Source: a bacterium
GTDB lineage: Bacteria; Calditrichota; Calditrichia; RBG-13-44-9; J042
Assembly: GCA_015494485.1 (NCBI GenBank)
Contig: WGBF01000417.1
Coordinates: forward strand, 1 to 12,203
Length of the DNA stretch: 12,203 bases
Direction: 5' to 3'
Shown here one piece after another: positions 1 through 7,684 of the stretch. The position numbers were made by a program, and so were the translations under genes. The notes under the pieces were generated by a model. The model did no database searches. It had not been told where the DNA came from and worked only from the letters and a program-made list of their open reading frames with translations. The first letter of the stretch is position 1. Every line of letters starts with the position of its first letter.

Positions 1-506
1 AATGCCCCCAGCAGAAAATACTTCAGGGCCGCTTCCAGGGACTGCCGGTTGTGGCGCCGAAATCCCGCCATTACGTACAGGGCAATGGACATGGTCTCCA
101 GCCCCAGAAAAATGCTCATCAGACTTTCGGCGGCCCCCATAAGCATCATGCCCACGGTGGAGAATAAAATCAGCGGTGTAAATTCAATAAATTCTACATC
201 TTCCAATTGGGAATAACTAATGGTCATCAGCAAACTAAACGCCGCGGTGACCAGAAACAGGAAATTCAGGATGACCGTCATCATATCCACGCGTAGCATG
301 CCCATAAAGGCGGTTTCGGAACGCCCGACCAGGAAGAAATTGGCAATAAATGCCAGCGCCAATCCGGCAACGCCAATGTAGCCCAGCACCTGGCGATTCA
401 TCCGCGGCGCCAATACCCCCTGCAGCAGCAGGTAAACACCAAAAAGCGTTACAATTGCAATAGGTAATATGGCCAGATAATCATGAAGTCCAAGTTGCAC
501 CTGCAT
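1..506 (-). CDS. nuoN: NADH-quinone oxidoreductase subunit N, N-terminal fragment
   Basis: Antiporter-like membrane subunit of complex I, one of three proton-channel subunits, in the cytoplasmic membrane. About 168 residues are visible before the left edge cuts the gene; full-length NuoN is usually near 480. The reading begins MQVQLGLHDYLAILPIA and shows hydrophobic segments at about residues 9-29, 39-60, 75-96, 110-126 and 130-149. The family signature GLETMSIALYVMAGF is present, with Glu137 matching the essential TM5 glutamate, followed by Lys162 in LKYFLLGA. The ATG at 506-504 directly abuts the nuoM stop (509-507) with no bases between. A GGAGG Shine-Dalgarno lies inside the end of nuoM, so translation is probably coupled. 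It is the last gene of the operon visible here; whether nuoB or nuoI follows cannot be seen. Confidence 0.95.
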   Translation of the reverse strand, partial: MQVQLGLHDYLAILPIAIVTLFGVYLLLQGVLAPRMNRQVLGYIGVAGLALAFIANFFLVGRSETAFMGMLRVDMMTVILNFLFLVTAAFSLLMTISYSQLEDVEFIEFTPLILFSTVGMMLMGAAESLMSIFLGLETMSIALYVMAGFRRHNRQSLEAALKYFLLGA

Positions 507-2108
507 CTATTCGCTTCCTCCACTAACACGCTCATTTTCATTGAAGGTCAATCGGCTTGCTTTTACCGCTTCACCTTTAGTAAACAACGGGTGAATATTG
601 TCCTGCTCCACCATTTCTGTTTTTGCCGCATGCACGGTTTCAATTAATTTTTCCACACTGGCTTCCGTTTTGTTTAAAAAGGTGGAGGGGTAAATGCCAA
701 TCCAGAAAATAAACACCACAATGGGCAGCATAATCGCCACTTCCCGGGCGTTTAAATCTGCCAGTTTCTTGTTTTCCTCTTTGGTCAACGGACCAAACAT
801 CACCCGTTTATACATCCACAACAGGTACACCGCACCGAAAATAATTCCCGCAGTGGCAAACACGGTAAAGGTGGGCACCACTTTAAAACTGCCGATTAAA
901 ATCAGAAATTCACCGATAAACCCGTTTGTACCGGGCAACCCCAGAGAGGAAAGCACCACGATGAGAAAGAAGGTTGCAAACACCGGCATTGCCTTTGCCA
1001 CCCCACCAAATTCGCTGATTTCGCGGGTGTGGCGACGTTCGTAAATCATCCCCACGGCCAGGAACAAAGCGCCACTGGAAAGGCCATGGTTAATCATTTG
1101 AATAATGCCCCCCTGCAGGCTCTGGGACGTCAGGGCAAAAATACCCAGCATCACAAATCCCAAGTGGCTAACCGACGAATACGCCACCAGTTTTTTCACA
1201 TCCCGTTGCACAATGGAAAGCCAGGCGCCGTACAAAATGCCAATCACCGCCAGCCAGAAAAACAGCGGTGCAAAATAGGCTGCCGCCTTAGGAAACAGGG
1301 GCAAATTAAACCGCAGGAAACCGTAGGTTCCCATCTTCAGTAAAATGCCGGCCAGAATAACGGAACCGGCAGTGGGCGCTTCCACGTGGGCATCCGGCAA
1401 CCAGGTGTGGAAGGGGAAAATCGGCACTTTAATGGCAAAGGCCAGTGCAAAGGCCAGAAACAGCCAGAACTGAATGCCAAAGGGAATGGCCAGCTTGCTC
1501 AGTTCCACATAATCAAAGGTAAAGACCCCGGTGGTCGCCTGATGATACACATACAGGAAAATAATCGCCGCCAGCATCAGCACCGATCCCACCATGGTGT
1601 ACAGCACAAACTTCACCGCGGCGTATATGCGTCGTGGGCCACCCCAGACGCCAATCAAAATGTACATGGGAATCAGCATCGCTTCCCAGAACACGTAAAA
1701 GAGCACCAGGTCCAGAGAAATAAAAACCCCCAGCATGCCCGTTTCCAGAAAGAGCATGGCAAACATGTATTCTTTAACATTCTTCTGGATAGCGCTCCAG
1801 GAAGAAAGGATGGCAAAGGGCATAATAAAAGTGGTTAAAACGAACAACAAAATGCTGATTCCATCCAGGCCAACATGGTACCCTGCCCCGATCTGGGGAA
1901 TCCACTTTTTCACCGTCTCAAACTGGAAACCGGCCTGGGTGCCATCAAAATGGTAAAATAACGGCAGGGACAGTAAAAACGTAACCAGTGTAACCAGAAA
2001 AGCCCAGCTTTTAATTAGCAATTCTTCCTTGCGCGGAATCATTAAAATGACCAGCGCGCCAACCAGCGGAAAAAATGTGGTATAATTTAATAACGTTGCC
2101 ATTTCCAT
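507..2108 (-). CDS. nuoM: NADH-quinone oxidoreductase subunit M
   Basis: Antiporter-like proton-translocating membrane subunit of complex I, 533 residues, against about 509 in E. coli. The sequence shows about 14 membrane segments. Conserved channel residues are Glu142 (FYVFWEAMLIPMY), Lys227 (AIKVPIFPFHTWLPDAHVEA), Lys258 (GILLKMGTYG) and Glu400 (GTNGFIGEFLIL), equivalent to the functionally important E. coli E144, K234, K265 and E407. After the last membrane helix (about 455-477) comes a charged soluble tail of roughly 50 residues, longer than in many homologues. The ATG at 2108 has GGAGAG about 10 bases upstream. A second in-frame ATG two codons later is too far from it, so 2108 is preferred. 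It starts 22 bases after the nuoL stop and abuts nuoN. Confidence 0.97.
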   Translation of the reverse strand: MEMATLLNYTTFFPLVGALVILMIPRKEELLIKSWAFLVTLVTFLLSLPLFYHFDGTQAGFQFETVKKWIPQIGAGYHVGLDGISILLFVLTTFIMPFAILSSWSAIQKNVKEYMFAMLFLETGMLGVFISLDLVLFYVFWEAMLIPMYILIGVWGGPRRIYAAVKFVLYTMVGSVLMLAAIIFLYVYHQATTGVFTFDYVELSKLAIPFGIQFWLFLAFALAFAIKVPIFPFHTWLPDAHVEAPTAGSVILAGILLKMGTYGFLRFNLPLFPKAAAYFAPLFFWLAVIGILYGAWLSIVQRDVKKLVAYSSVSHLGFVMLGIFALTSQSLQGGIIQMINHGLSSGALFLAVGMIYERRHTREISEFGGVAKAMPVFATFFLIVVLSSLGLPGTNGFIGEFLILIGSFKVVPTFTVFATAGIIFGAVYLLWMYKRVMFGPLTKEENKKLADLNAREVAIMLPIVVFIFWIGIYPSTFLNKTEASVEKLIETVHAAKTEMVEQDNIHPLFTKGEAVKASRLTFNENERVSGGSE

Positions 2109-2130
2109 CGCTTACACTCTCCAGACCCTT

Positions 2131-4023
2131 TTACCCAAAAATGTAGTATGCCAGAATAAGAATTACACCCAGCACAATAAATGCCGCATAATTTTGCACA
2201 TATCCTGTTTGAATGCGCCGAAAGATTAATCCGAACAGAATGGTAACTTTACCCACCAGGTTCACGATGCCATCGATAATGCCATCGTCTACCACGTGCC
2301 ACAGCCAGCGGCTAAAGGCCAGCAGCGGTCGGATTATTGCTGCTTCTACAAATTCATCCACATAATATTTATGGTACAGCACCGTGTAAATACCCTTGAA
2401 GCGTTCCGTCATTTTGGCGGGGCTAATGGTGCCTTTGATGTACATCAGGTACGCAAAGCCAATCCCGGCCAGTGCCAGCAACACCGACGTGGCCATTAAA
2501 GTGTATTCCAGTCCATGTGACACGTGGGCAAAATGCAGGTGTTCCTGTGCCCGTTCAAACACCGGTTCCAGAAAATGCTCAAAATGATTGGAACCCCCCA
2601 GCAATTCCGGTACCCCCACAAAACCGCCAATGGCCGACAGAATGGCCAGAATGGAGAGCGGAATGGTCATCACCGGCGGGGATTCGTGAATGTGATGTTC
2701 CAGCTCTTCCCCACCGCGGAATTTTCCGAAAAAGGTTAAAAACACCAGGCGGGACATGTAAAAGGCCGTTAGCACCGCACCCAGCGCGCCAAACACCCAC
2801 ACAACGGGTGAATAGGCAAAGGCTTTGGCCAAAATTTCGTCCTTGGAGAAAAAGCCCGCAAACGGCGGAATACCACTAATGGCCAACCATGCCACAATGA
2901 AGGTGATGGCGGTAATTTTAATCTTGGGATACAGCCCGCCCATTTTGCGAATATCGGTATTGTTGGCCAGGGCATGCATCACCGACCCGGCACCCAAAAA
3001 GAGCAAGGCTTTAAAGAAAGCATGGGTCATTAAATGGAAAATACCGGCAGCAAACGCACCGACGCCCACGCCGATAAACATGTAGCCCAATTGAGAAATG
3101 GTGGAATACGCCAGCACCCGTTTAATGTCATTATTCACCAGCGCCATGGTAGCTGCAAACACCGCGGTGAATGTGCCGATCGTTACCACCACCGCCTGGG
3201 CCACTTCGCTCATGGCATACAATAAATTAAACCGCGCCACCATGTACACACCGGCAGTTACCATTGTTGCGGCGTGGATCAGAGCACTCACCGGTGTGGG
3301 ACCTTCCATTGCGTCCGGTAACCAGATGTACAGCGGAAACTGTGCGGACTTACCGGTTGCCCCCACAAACAGCAACAGCGTGGCTGCCGTTAACACACCC
3401 GCCGCGGCCAGCTTATCCACCTGCTGGAAGATTTCTGCATATTGAATGGTGCCCAGCGTGGAGAAAATGAGAAAAATACCCAGGGCAAAGCCAAAATCCC
3501 CCACGCGGTTGGTAATAAACGCCTTCATGCCGGCACGGGCAGCGGAATGTTTTTCGTACCAGAAACCAATGAGCAGATAAGAACACAACCCGACGCCTTC
3601 CCATCCCAGGTACAACAACACCAGATTGTTGCCCATCACCAGCAGTAACATGGAAAAGACGAACAAATTCAGATAGGCGAAATACCGCGCCACGCCGGGG
3701 TCGCCGTGCATGTAACCAATGGAATACAAATGAATTAAAAACCCAACCCCGGTAACCACCAGCATGATGATGATGGAAAGCTGGTCCACCAGAACCCCAA
3801 AGGGCACCTGCAAATTCCCGGCAGAAATCCAGGTAAAAAGGTTTCCGTTAAAGGTGATGCCATCCTTTACGTACAGGAAGGCTTTCACCGTAAAATAAAA
3901 TGAACCCAGAATAGTCAGATTGGCAACAATGCCGGCTTTTTCCTTTAACAACTTGCCAAATACGCCATTAATAATGGCGCCCAACAACGGCAGTAAGGGA
4001 ATGTACCAAATGAAACTTTCCAT
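2131..4023 (-). CDS. nuoL: NADH-quinone oxidoreductase subunit L
   Basis: Distal antiporter-like subunit of complex I, 630 residues (E. coli 613), with about 16 membrane segments. Channel residues are present: Glu142 (YLGWEGVGLCSYLLIGFW), Asp176 (NRVGDFGF), Lys225 (GATGKSAQFPLYIWLPDAME), His250 (SALIHAATMVTAGVY), Lys338 (HAFFKALLFLGAG) and Lys394/Asp395 (GFFSKDE). A histidine- and glutamate-rich loop at about 436-505 (LEHHIHESP; HFEHFLEPVF) is normal for the family. The C-terminal part (YHKYYVDEFVE, about 550-560, to the end) matches the region containing the long lateral helix that braces the membrane arm and the last membrane helix. The start is fixed by AAGGAG 10 bases before the ATG. A 67-base gap separates it from nuoK, the largest spacing between nuo genes; it holds no gene and only weak inverted repeats. 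Confidence 0.97.
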   Translation of the reverse strand: MESFIWYIPLLPLLGAIINGVFGKLLKEKAGIVANLTILGSFYFTVKAFLYVKDGITFNGNLFTWISAGNLQVPFGVLVDQLSIIIMLVVTGVGFLIHLYSIGYMHGDPGVARYFAYLNLFVFSMLLLVMGNNLVLLYLGWEGVGLCSYLLIGFWYEKHSAARAGMKAFITNRVGDFGFALGIFLIFSTLGTIQYAEIFQQVDKLAAAGVLTAATLLLFVGATGKSAQFPLYIWLPDAMEGPTPVSALIHAATMVTAGVYMVARFNLLYAMSEVAQAVVVTIGTFTAVFAATMALVNNDIKRVLAYSTISQLGYMFIGVGVGAFAAGIFHLMTHAFFKALLFLGAGSVMHALANNTDIRKMGGLYPKIKITAITFIVAWLAISGIPPFAGFFSKDEILAKAFAYSPVVWVFGALGAVLTAFYMSRLVFLTFFGKFRGGEELEHHIHESPPVMTIPLSILAILSAIGGFVGVPELLGGSNHFEHFLEPVFERAQEHLHFAHVSHGLEYTLMATSVLLALAGIGFAYLMYIKGTISPAKMTERFKGIYTVLYHKYYVDEFVEAAIIRPLLAFSRWLWHVVDDGIIDGIVNLVGKVTILFGLIFRRIQTGYVQNYAAFIVLGVILILAYYIFG

Positions 4024-4090
4024 CTATATCTTTCTCCTTATCGCTTCCACCTGTCCAAATTGCTTTTGCGGAACCAAAGCAAACGTTCCC

Positions 4091-4396
4091 TCACCATTTC
4101 AGCAATTTGATGTCGTCCACGTGCACCGTTTCGCGGATGCGGAAAATGGCTACAATAATTGCCAGACCTACGGCTACTTCCGCTGCAGCCACGACCATCA
4201 CCAGAAACACAAGCACCTGCCCTTCAACATTCTGCAAATAATTGGAAAAGGCCAGAAAGGTTAAATTGACGGAATTCAGCATCAATTCAATACTCATAAA
4301 GATAACGATGGCATTCCGCCGAATCACAACCCCCAACACCCCCAGGGAGAACAGAATAGCGGCCAGAATTAAAAAATGCGCAATCGGTACTTGCAT
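4091..4396 (-). CDS. nuoK: NADH-quinone oxidoreductase subunit K
   Basis: Small membrane subunit of complex I (MrpC-like), three membrane helices, 101 residues from the start chosen here; the family is typically 100-101. Glu37 (FMSIELMLNSVNL) and Glu73 (VVAAAEVAVGLAI) match E. coli Glu36 and Glu72, the buried carboxylates of the proton path linking the quinone site to the antiporter subunits. A longer reading begins at a GTG two codons upstream (4402), but the AAGGAG at 4405-4410 sits only two bases from that GTG and eight from the ATG at 4396, so the ATG is preferred. The ribosome binding site overlaps the nuoJ stop codon, which suggests translational coupling to nuoJ. Confidence 0.96.
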   Translation of the reverse strand: MQVPIAHFLILAAILFSLGVLGVVIRRNAIVIFMSIELMLNSVNLTFLAFSNYLQNVEGQVLVFLVMVVAAAEVAVGLAIIVAIFRIRETVHVDDIKLLKW

Positions 4397-4404
4397 GAAC
4401 ACGT

Positions 4405-4410
4405 CTCCTT
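4405..4410 (-). promoter_or_regulatory. Ribosome binding site deciding the nuoK start
   Basis: AAGGAG on the minus strand overlaps the nuoJ TAA stop at 4411-4409. Its eight-base distance to the ATG at 4396 is ideal, while the in-frame GTG at 4402 is only two bases away. This supports a 101-residue NuoK and coupling of nuoK to nuoJ translation. Confidence 0.8.
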
Positions 4411-4918
4411 ACTCTTTCACCGTATTCAGGCGGCGCTTGGCCAGATACACAGCCCCCGCCATCGCCACAATTAACAGGACAGAGGTTACTTCGAACGGCA
4501 ACACATATTGGCTAAACAGGGCATTGCCAATACTTTCCACACTGCCCACATTGGTTTGTTTTACCGGCGCGCGGGAAAAGGCTTTAAAGACAACGGTTGC
4601 CAATTCGTAAAACAGGATAACCACCATGGGCGCCGCAATCAAGATCATGTACCGGAAGGCACCGGGAGCTTTTTCCTCAATGCGGATATTGAGCAACATG
4701 ATAACGAACAGAAACAGCACCATAATCGCTCCGGCATACACCGCAATATGCACAATGGCAATAAAATGCGCCATTAACAATACGTAAATCCCCGCCAGCG
4801 CAAACAGGGTTAGAATTAAGGACAGGGCGGAATAAATGGGATTGCGATTGGCAATAACCATCACCGCACCCAGGATTGCCAAACCTGCAAAAACATAAAA
4901 TAAAATTGTTGCAACCAT
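4409..4918 (-). CDS. nuoJ: NADH-quinone oxidoreductase subunit J
   Basis: Membrane subunit of complex I (ND6 homologue), 169 residues, about five membrane helices. The conserved TM3 signature IVHIAVYAGAIMVLFLFVIM (about residues 55-74) includes Tyr61 and the glycine-containing stretch that forms the pi-bulge involved in conformational gating. It starts 17 bases after the nuoH stop, with GAGGAG upstream of the ATG. In the standard bacterial operon nuoI lies between nuoH and nuoJ. Here those 17 bases leave no room for it, so the H-J junction is a clean absence of nuoI. NuoJ itself has normal length and content. Confidence 0.96.
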   Translation of the reverse strand: MVATILFYVFAGLAILGAVMVIANRNPIYSALSLILTLFALAGIYVLLMAHFIAIVHIAVYAGAIMVLFLFVIMLLNIRIEEKAPGAFRYMILIAAPMVVILFYELATVVFKAFSRAPVKQTNVGSVESIGNALFSQYVLPFEVTSVLLIVAMAGAVYLAKRRLNTVKE

Positions 4919-4935
4919 CGTTTTTTATCGCTCCT

Positions 4936-5973
4936 CTATAATGCCATCACTGCTGCGGTAATTACAATATTCAGTAAGCCCAGCGGCAATAACGCTTTCC
5001 ATCCCAGATTCATCAGTTGGTCGTAACGAAAACGGGGTAGCGTCCAGCGCACCCAGATAAAGAAGAACAGGAAGAATCCCGTTTTAATCACAAACGCCAA
5101 AATTTGAATAATTTGCTCCCACAGAACTGGGAGATTGGCCTGATGCAAAAACGGCACATGCCAGCCGCCAAAAAACAGGGTGACAATCAGCGCAGAGGCG
5201 GTTATCATGTTGGTGTATTCTGCCAGAAAGAAAGAGGCAAACTTCATGGAACTGTATTCGGTATGGTACCCCCCGACCAGCTCCTGTTCGGCTTCCGGCA
5301 GGTCAAACGGCAGGCGGTTGGTTTCCGCGAAAGCCGCAACGATGAAGATAATTGCAGCCAGCGGTTGGCGGATAATATTCCACATGCCAAATTGGTCCAC
5401 CACAATGTCCTGCAGCCGCAAGGAACCGGTCATCATGACCACTGAAATAATTGCCAGCCCCATGGGTAATTCGTAGCTAATCATCTGCGCAGAAGAGCGC
5501 AAACCACCCAGCAAGGAATATTTATTATTGGAAGCGTACCCCCCAACGACCAACCCGTACACCCCCAGGGAGGCAATGGCCACAATGTACAGAATTCCCA
5601 CGTCCAGGTCGGCAATCTGGAAACGAATGGTTACCAGGTGACCGGCAATGTAGGTGGTAATCTGGTCACCAAACGGCACCACGGCAAAGGTCATCAGTGC
5701 TGGGGTAAGAATAATGGCTGGCGCCAACAGGTACAAAAAGCGGTCCACATGATTGGGAATAACTTCTTCCTTTAACAGGAACTTCAAACCATCGGCCAGG
5801 GGTTGCAAAATCCCCTGCGGGCCCACCCGGTTTGGTCCCAGGCGGTCCTGAATAAAGGCTGAAATCCGGCGTTCTGCCAGAATCAATATCAAATCGGTAA
5901 CCATCATGGCCACGTAAACGACCAGAATGATTTTTACCAGCGCGATGATTACATTCAGGGTTTCCACACTCAT
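4936..5973 (-). CDS. nuoH: NADH-quinone oxidoreductase subunit H
   Basis: Membrane subunit at the base of the quinone chamber (ND1 homologue), 345 residues, about eight membrane helices, anchoring the peripheral arm. Signatures are ERRISAFIQDRLGPNRVGPQ (residues 34-53, the first cytoplasmic loop), SYELP with Glu168, and AETNRLPFDLPEAEQELVGG (216-235), the acidic loop lining the quinone tunnel and E-channel. The start is supported by AAGGAAG about eight bases before the ATG. It is preceded by a 60-base gap after nuoG and followed by nuoJ after 17 bases, with no nuoI. NuoH normally contacts NuoB, NuoD and NuoI, so its full conservation argues that these partners exist elsewhere in the genome. 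Confidence 0.97.
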   Translation of the reverse strand: MSVETLNVIIALVKIILVVYVAMMVTDLILILAERRISAFIQDRLGPNRVGPQGILQPLADGLKFLLKEEVIPNHVDRFLYLLAPAIILTPALMTFAVVPFGDQITTYIAGHLVTIRFQIADLDVGILYIVAIASLGVYGLVVGGYASNNKYSLLGGLRSSAQMISYELPMGLAIISVVMMTGSLRLQDIVVDQFGMWNIIRQPLAAIIFIVAAFAETNRLPFDLPEAEQELVGGYHTEYSSMKFASFFLAEYTNMITASALIVTLFFGGWHVPFLHQANLPVLWEQIIQILAFVIKTGFFLFFFIWVRWTLPRFRYDQLMNLGWKALLPLGLLNIVITAAVMAL

Positions 5974-6014
5974 CTTGCCACTTCCTTACCAACTGGGTTC
6001 ACATTCTATGTTGC

Positions 6015-6029
6015 CCACCGTACAGGTGG
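6015..6029 (-). other. Small hairpin in the nuoG-nuoH gap
   Basis: In the 60-base spacer between nuoG and nuoH the transcript would read CCACC-UGUAC-GGUGG, a perfect five-base-pair GC-rich stem with a five-base loop. No U-run follows, so it is not an intrinsic terminator. It could modestly stabilise or mark processing of the mRNA between the soluble-module and membrane-module genes, or be chance. Confidence 0.3.
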
Positions 6030-6033
6030 TTGC

Positions 6034-7665
6034 TTATTGCTGCGCTTCGGATACTTCCGGAACCGGGTCACCTTTTTTCCAGCCCAGCTCCCCTAACAAT
6101 TCGTAACTCATGCCCTGATAATCCGCCACCGTAGCGGCAATTTCATCAAATGCTTTTTTGGGACGCAGGTACACCGCCACGTCCATTAAATCCAGCAAGG
6201 CTTCCAGAATTTCAAAATCCGCACGGGCAGCCAGCGGCGGCATAATTGCCTGACGAATCCGCTGTACTCGGCCCTGATAATTGGTGAAGGTCCCTTCTTT
6301 TTCGTAAGGCGAAGCACCTGCCAGTACAATGGTAGCCAGTTCCGTCAACGGGGATTGGGCCACATCCATCACCACCAGGAATTCGGCTTTTTTCAAGGCG
6401 TCCAGGTGATCCGCTTCCAGCGGTGCCGTTACGCCGCCCCCAGCCCAGAACACTGCCTTAATGGTGCCCTTCTGCAATCCGGCTACCACATCCGCCAGCG
6501 TGACGGAAGGCTTCAGCATATCCGTGGCGCCCTGCACATTGGGGGCTTTTTCGCCTTTAATGATGAATTTGGGATAAACCACATCGTCTTCTTTGACCAC
6601 ACGGTCACTCAATGCTACATTCTGGCTACCAAATGCTTCCCGCGCCAGTTTTTGCAGCAGGTAATTTTCTTCATTGGTCAGGAATCCACTGCCAATAAAG
6701 GCAATCTCATCCGCCTTGTACTTCTTCAATCCTTCAATCACCGTCTGATAGGCCTTCTTCCAGTTGGTGCGCTGCAGCTCCCCGTTCTGGCGAATCATGG
6801 GGTATTCCAGGCGCGGCAATTTTTCGTAGGTATGGTACAACAGGCGCCCGTCATCACAGGCCCACCACTGGTTGACATGCTCATTGTACACCGGCTTGAT
6901 GCGGTAAATGCGGTTATCTTCTTCCATCCATTCAATTTGTACATTACATCCCACGGAACAGCCCGGACATACCGTGCGGGTTTTCTGATAACGCCAGTTC
7001 CGCGGCTTAAACAGGAAATCCTTGGTAACCAGTGCCCCCACAGGACAAATATCCGTCACGCACATGGAGAGCTTGTTGTCCAGTGACTGGCTGGGATACA
7101 CTTCAATTTCCGCCCGTGCACCGCGGTTTTTTACGAACAATTCTTTGGTGCCGGTAATTTCTTGCGTAAAGCGCACACAGCGGCTGCACAAAATACAGCG
7201 GGTGGATACCAGTAACACTTCCGGCCCCAGATCTTTTCGGGGCGGTACCCGTTTATCGAATTCAAAGCGGGAATGGTCTTTGCCGTAGCGGTAGGTGTAG
7301 TCCTGCAGCAAACATTCCCCGGCCTGGTCACATTCCGGGCAATCCACCGGATGGTTCAGCAACAGGAATTCCAGAATGGATTCCTGGGCATCTTTGACCA
7401 CTTCATCGTTGGTGGAGATGACCATATCGTATTTACCATCCACCTTGCGATCCGGCGGTGCTTCCCGTACCGGCGTTTGACAGGCCGGCACCAATTTGGG
7501 AAAACCTTCCAGCTTTACCAGACACATCCGGCAACTGGCTACCACTTTCAATCCGGGATGATAGCAGTAATGGGGAATTTCAATTCCCAGCTGTTTGGCC
7601 GCTTCAATAATATTGATGCCTGCAGGTACTTCCGCTTCTATTCCATTTATTTTAATCAACGGCAT
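6034..7665 (-). CDS. nuoG: NADH-quinone oxidoreductase subunit G, compact form with N7 ligands
   Basis: Electron-wire subunit of the complex I peripheral arm, 543 residues, much shorter than E. coli (about 908) or Thermus Nqo3 (783). Domains in order: an N-terminal 2Fe-2S ferredoxin domain with Cys34, Cys45, Cys48, Cys62 (N1b); the His-Cys3 motif His105, Cys109, Cys112, Cys118 (N5); Cys157, Cys160, Cys163 and Cys207 (N4); then Cys233, Cys236, Cys240 and Cys270, the extra ligand set of cluster N7 found only in some bacteria. The remainder (about 285-500) is a shortened molybdopterin-oxidoreductase fold keeping VFWAGGG and EKEGTFTNYQGRVQ. No molybdenum site is expected, as in all NuoG. It starts 19 bases after nuoF. 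In complete complexes NuoG passes electrons to NuoI, which is absent from this operon. Confidence 0.95.
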   Translation of the reverse strand: MPLIKINGIEAEVPAGINIIEAAKQLGIEIPHYCYHPGLKVVASCRMCLVKLEGFPKLVPACQTPVREAPPDRKVDGKYDMVISTNDEVVKDAQESILEFLLLNHPVDCPECDQAGECLLQDYTYRYGKDHSRFEFDKRVPPRKDLGPEVLLVSTRCILCSRCVRFTQEITGTKELFVKNRGARAEIEVYPSQSLDNKLSMCVTDICPVGALVTKDFLFKPRNWRYQKTRTVCPGCSVGCNVQIEWMEEDNRIYRIKPVYNEHVNQWWACDDGRLLYHTYEKLPRLEYPMIRQNGELQRTNWKKAYQTVIEGLKKYKADEIAFIGSGFLTNEENYLLQKLAREAFGSQNVALSDRVVKEDDVVYPKFIIKGEKAPNVQGATDMLKPSVTLADVVAGLQKGTIKAVFWAGGGVTAPLEADHLDALKKAEFLVVMDVAQSPLTELATIVLAGASPYEKEGTFTNYQGRVQRIRQAIMPPLAARADFEILEALLDLMDVAVYLRPKKAFDEIAATVADYQGMSYELLGELGWKKGDPVPEVSEAQQ

Positions 7666-7684
7666 AGTGACTAACCCAACATTT

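Noticed and set aside
4024..4090. Possible hairpins in the nuoK-nuoL gap (GGAAC/GTTCC and GCTTT/AAAGC)
   Set aside because: The arms are five bases, mutually exclusive and without a U-run. They are compatible with chance, and nuoL has a good Shine-Dalgarno in the same gap.
6355..7086. 243-codon plus-strand open frame opposite nuoG
   Set aside because: It is antisense to the conserved NuoG Fe-S and C-terminal domains. Its composition is unlike a real protein, and there is no operon context.
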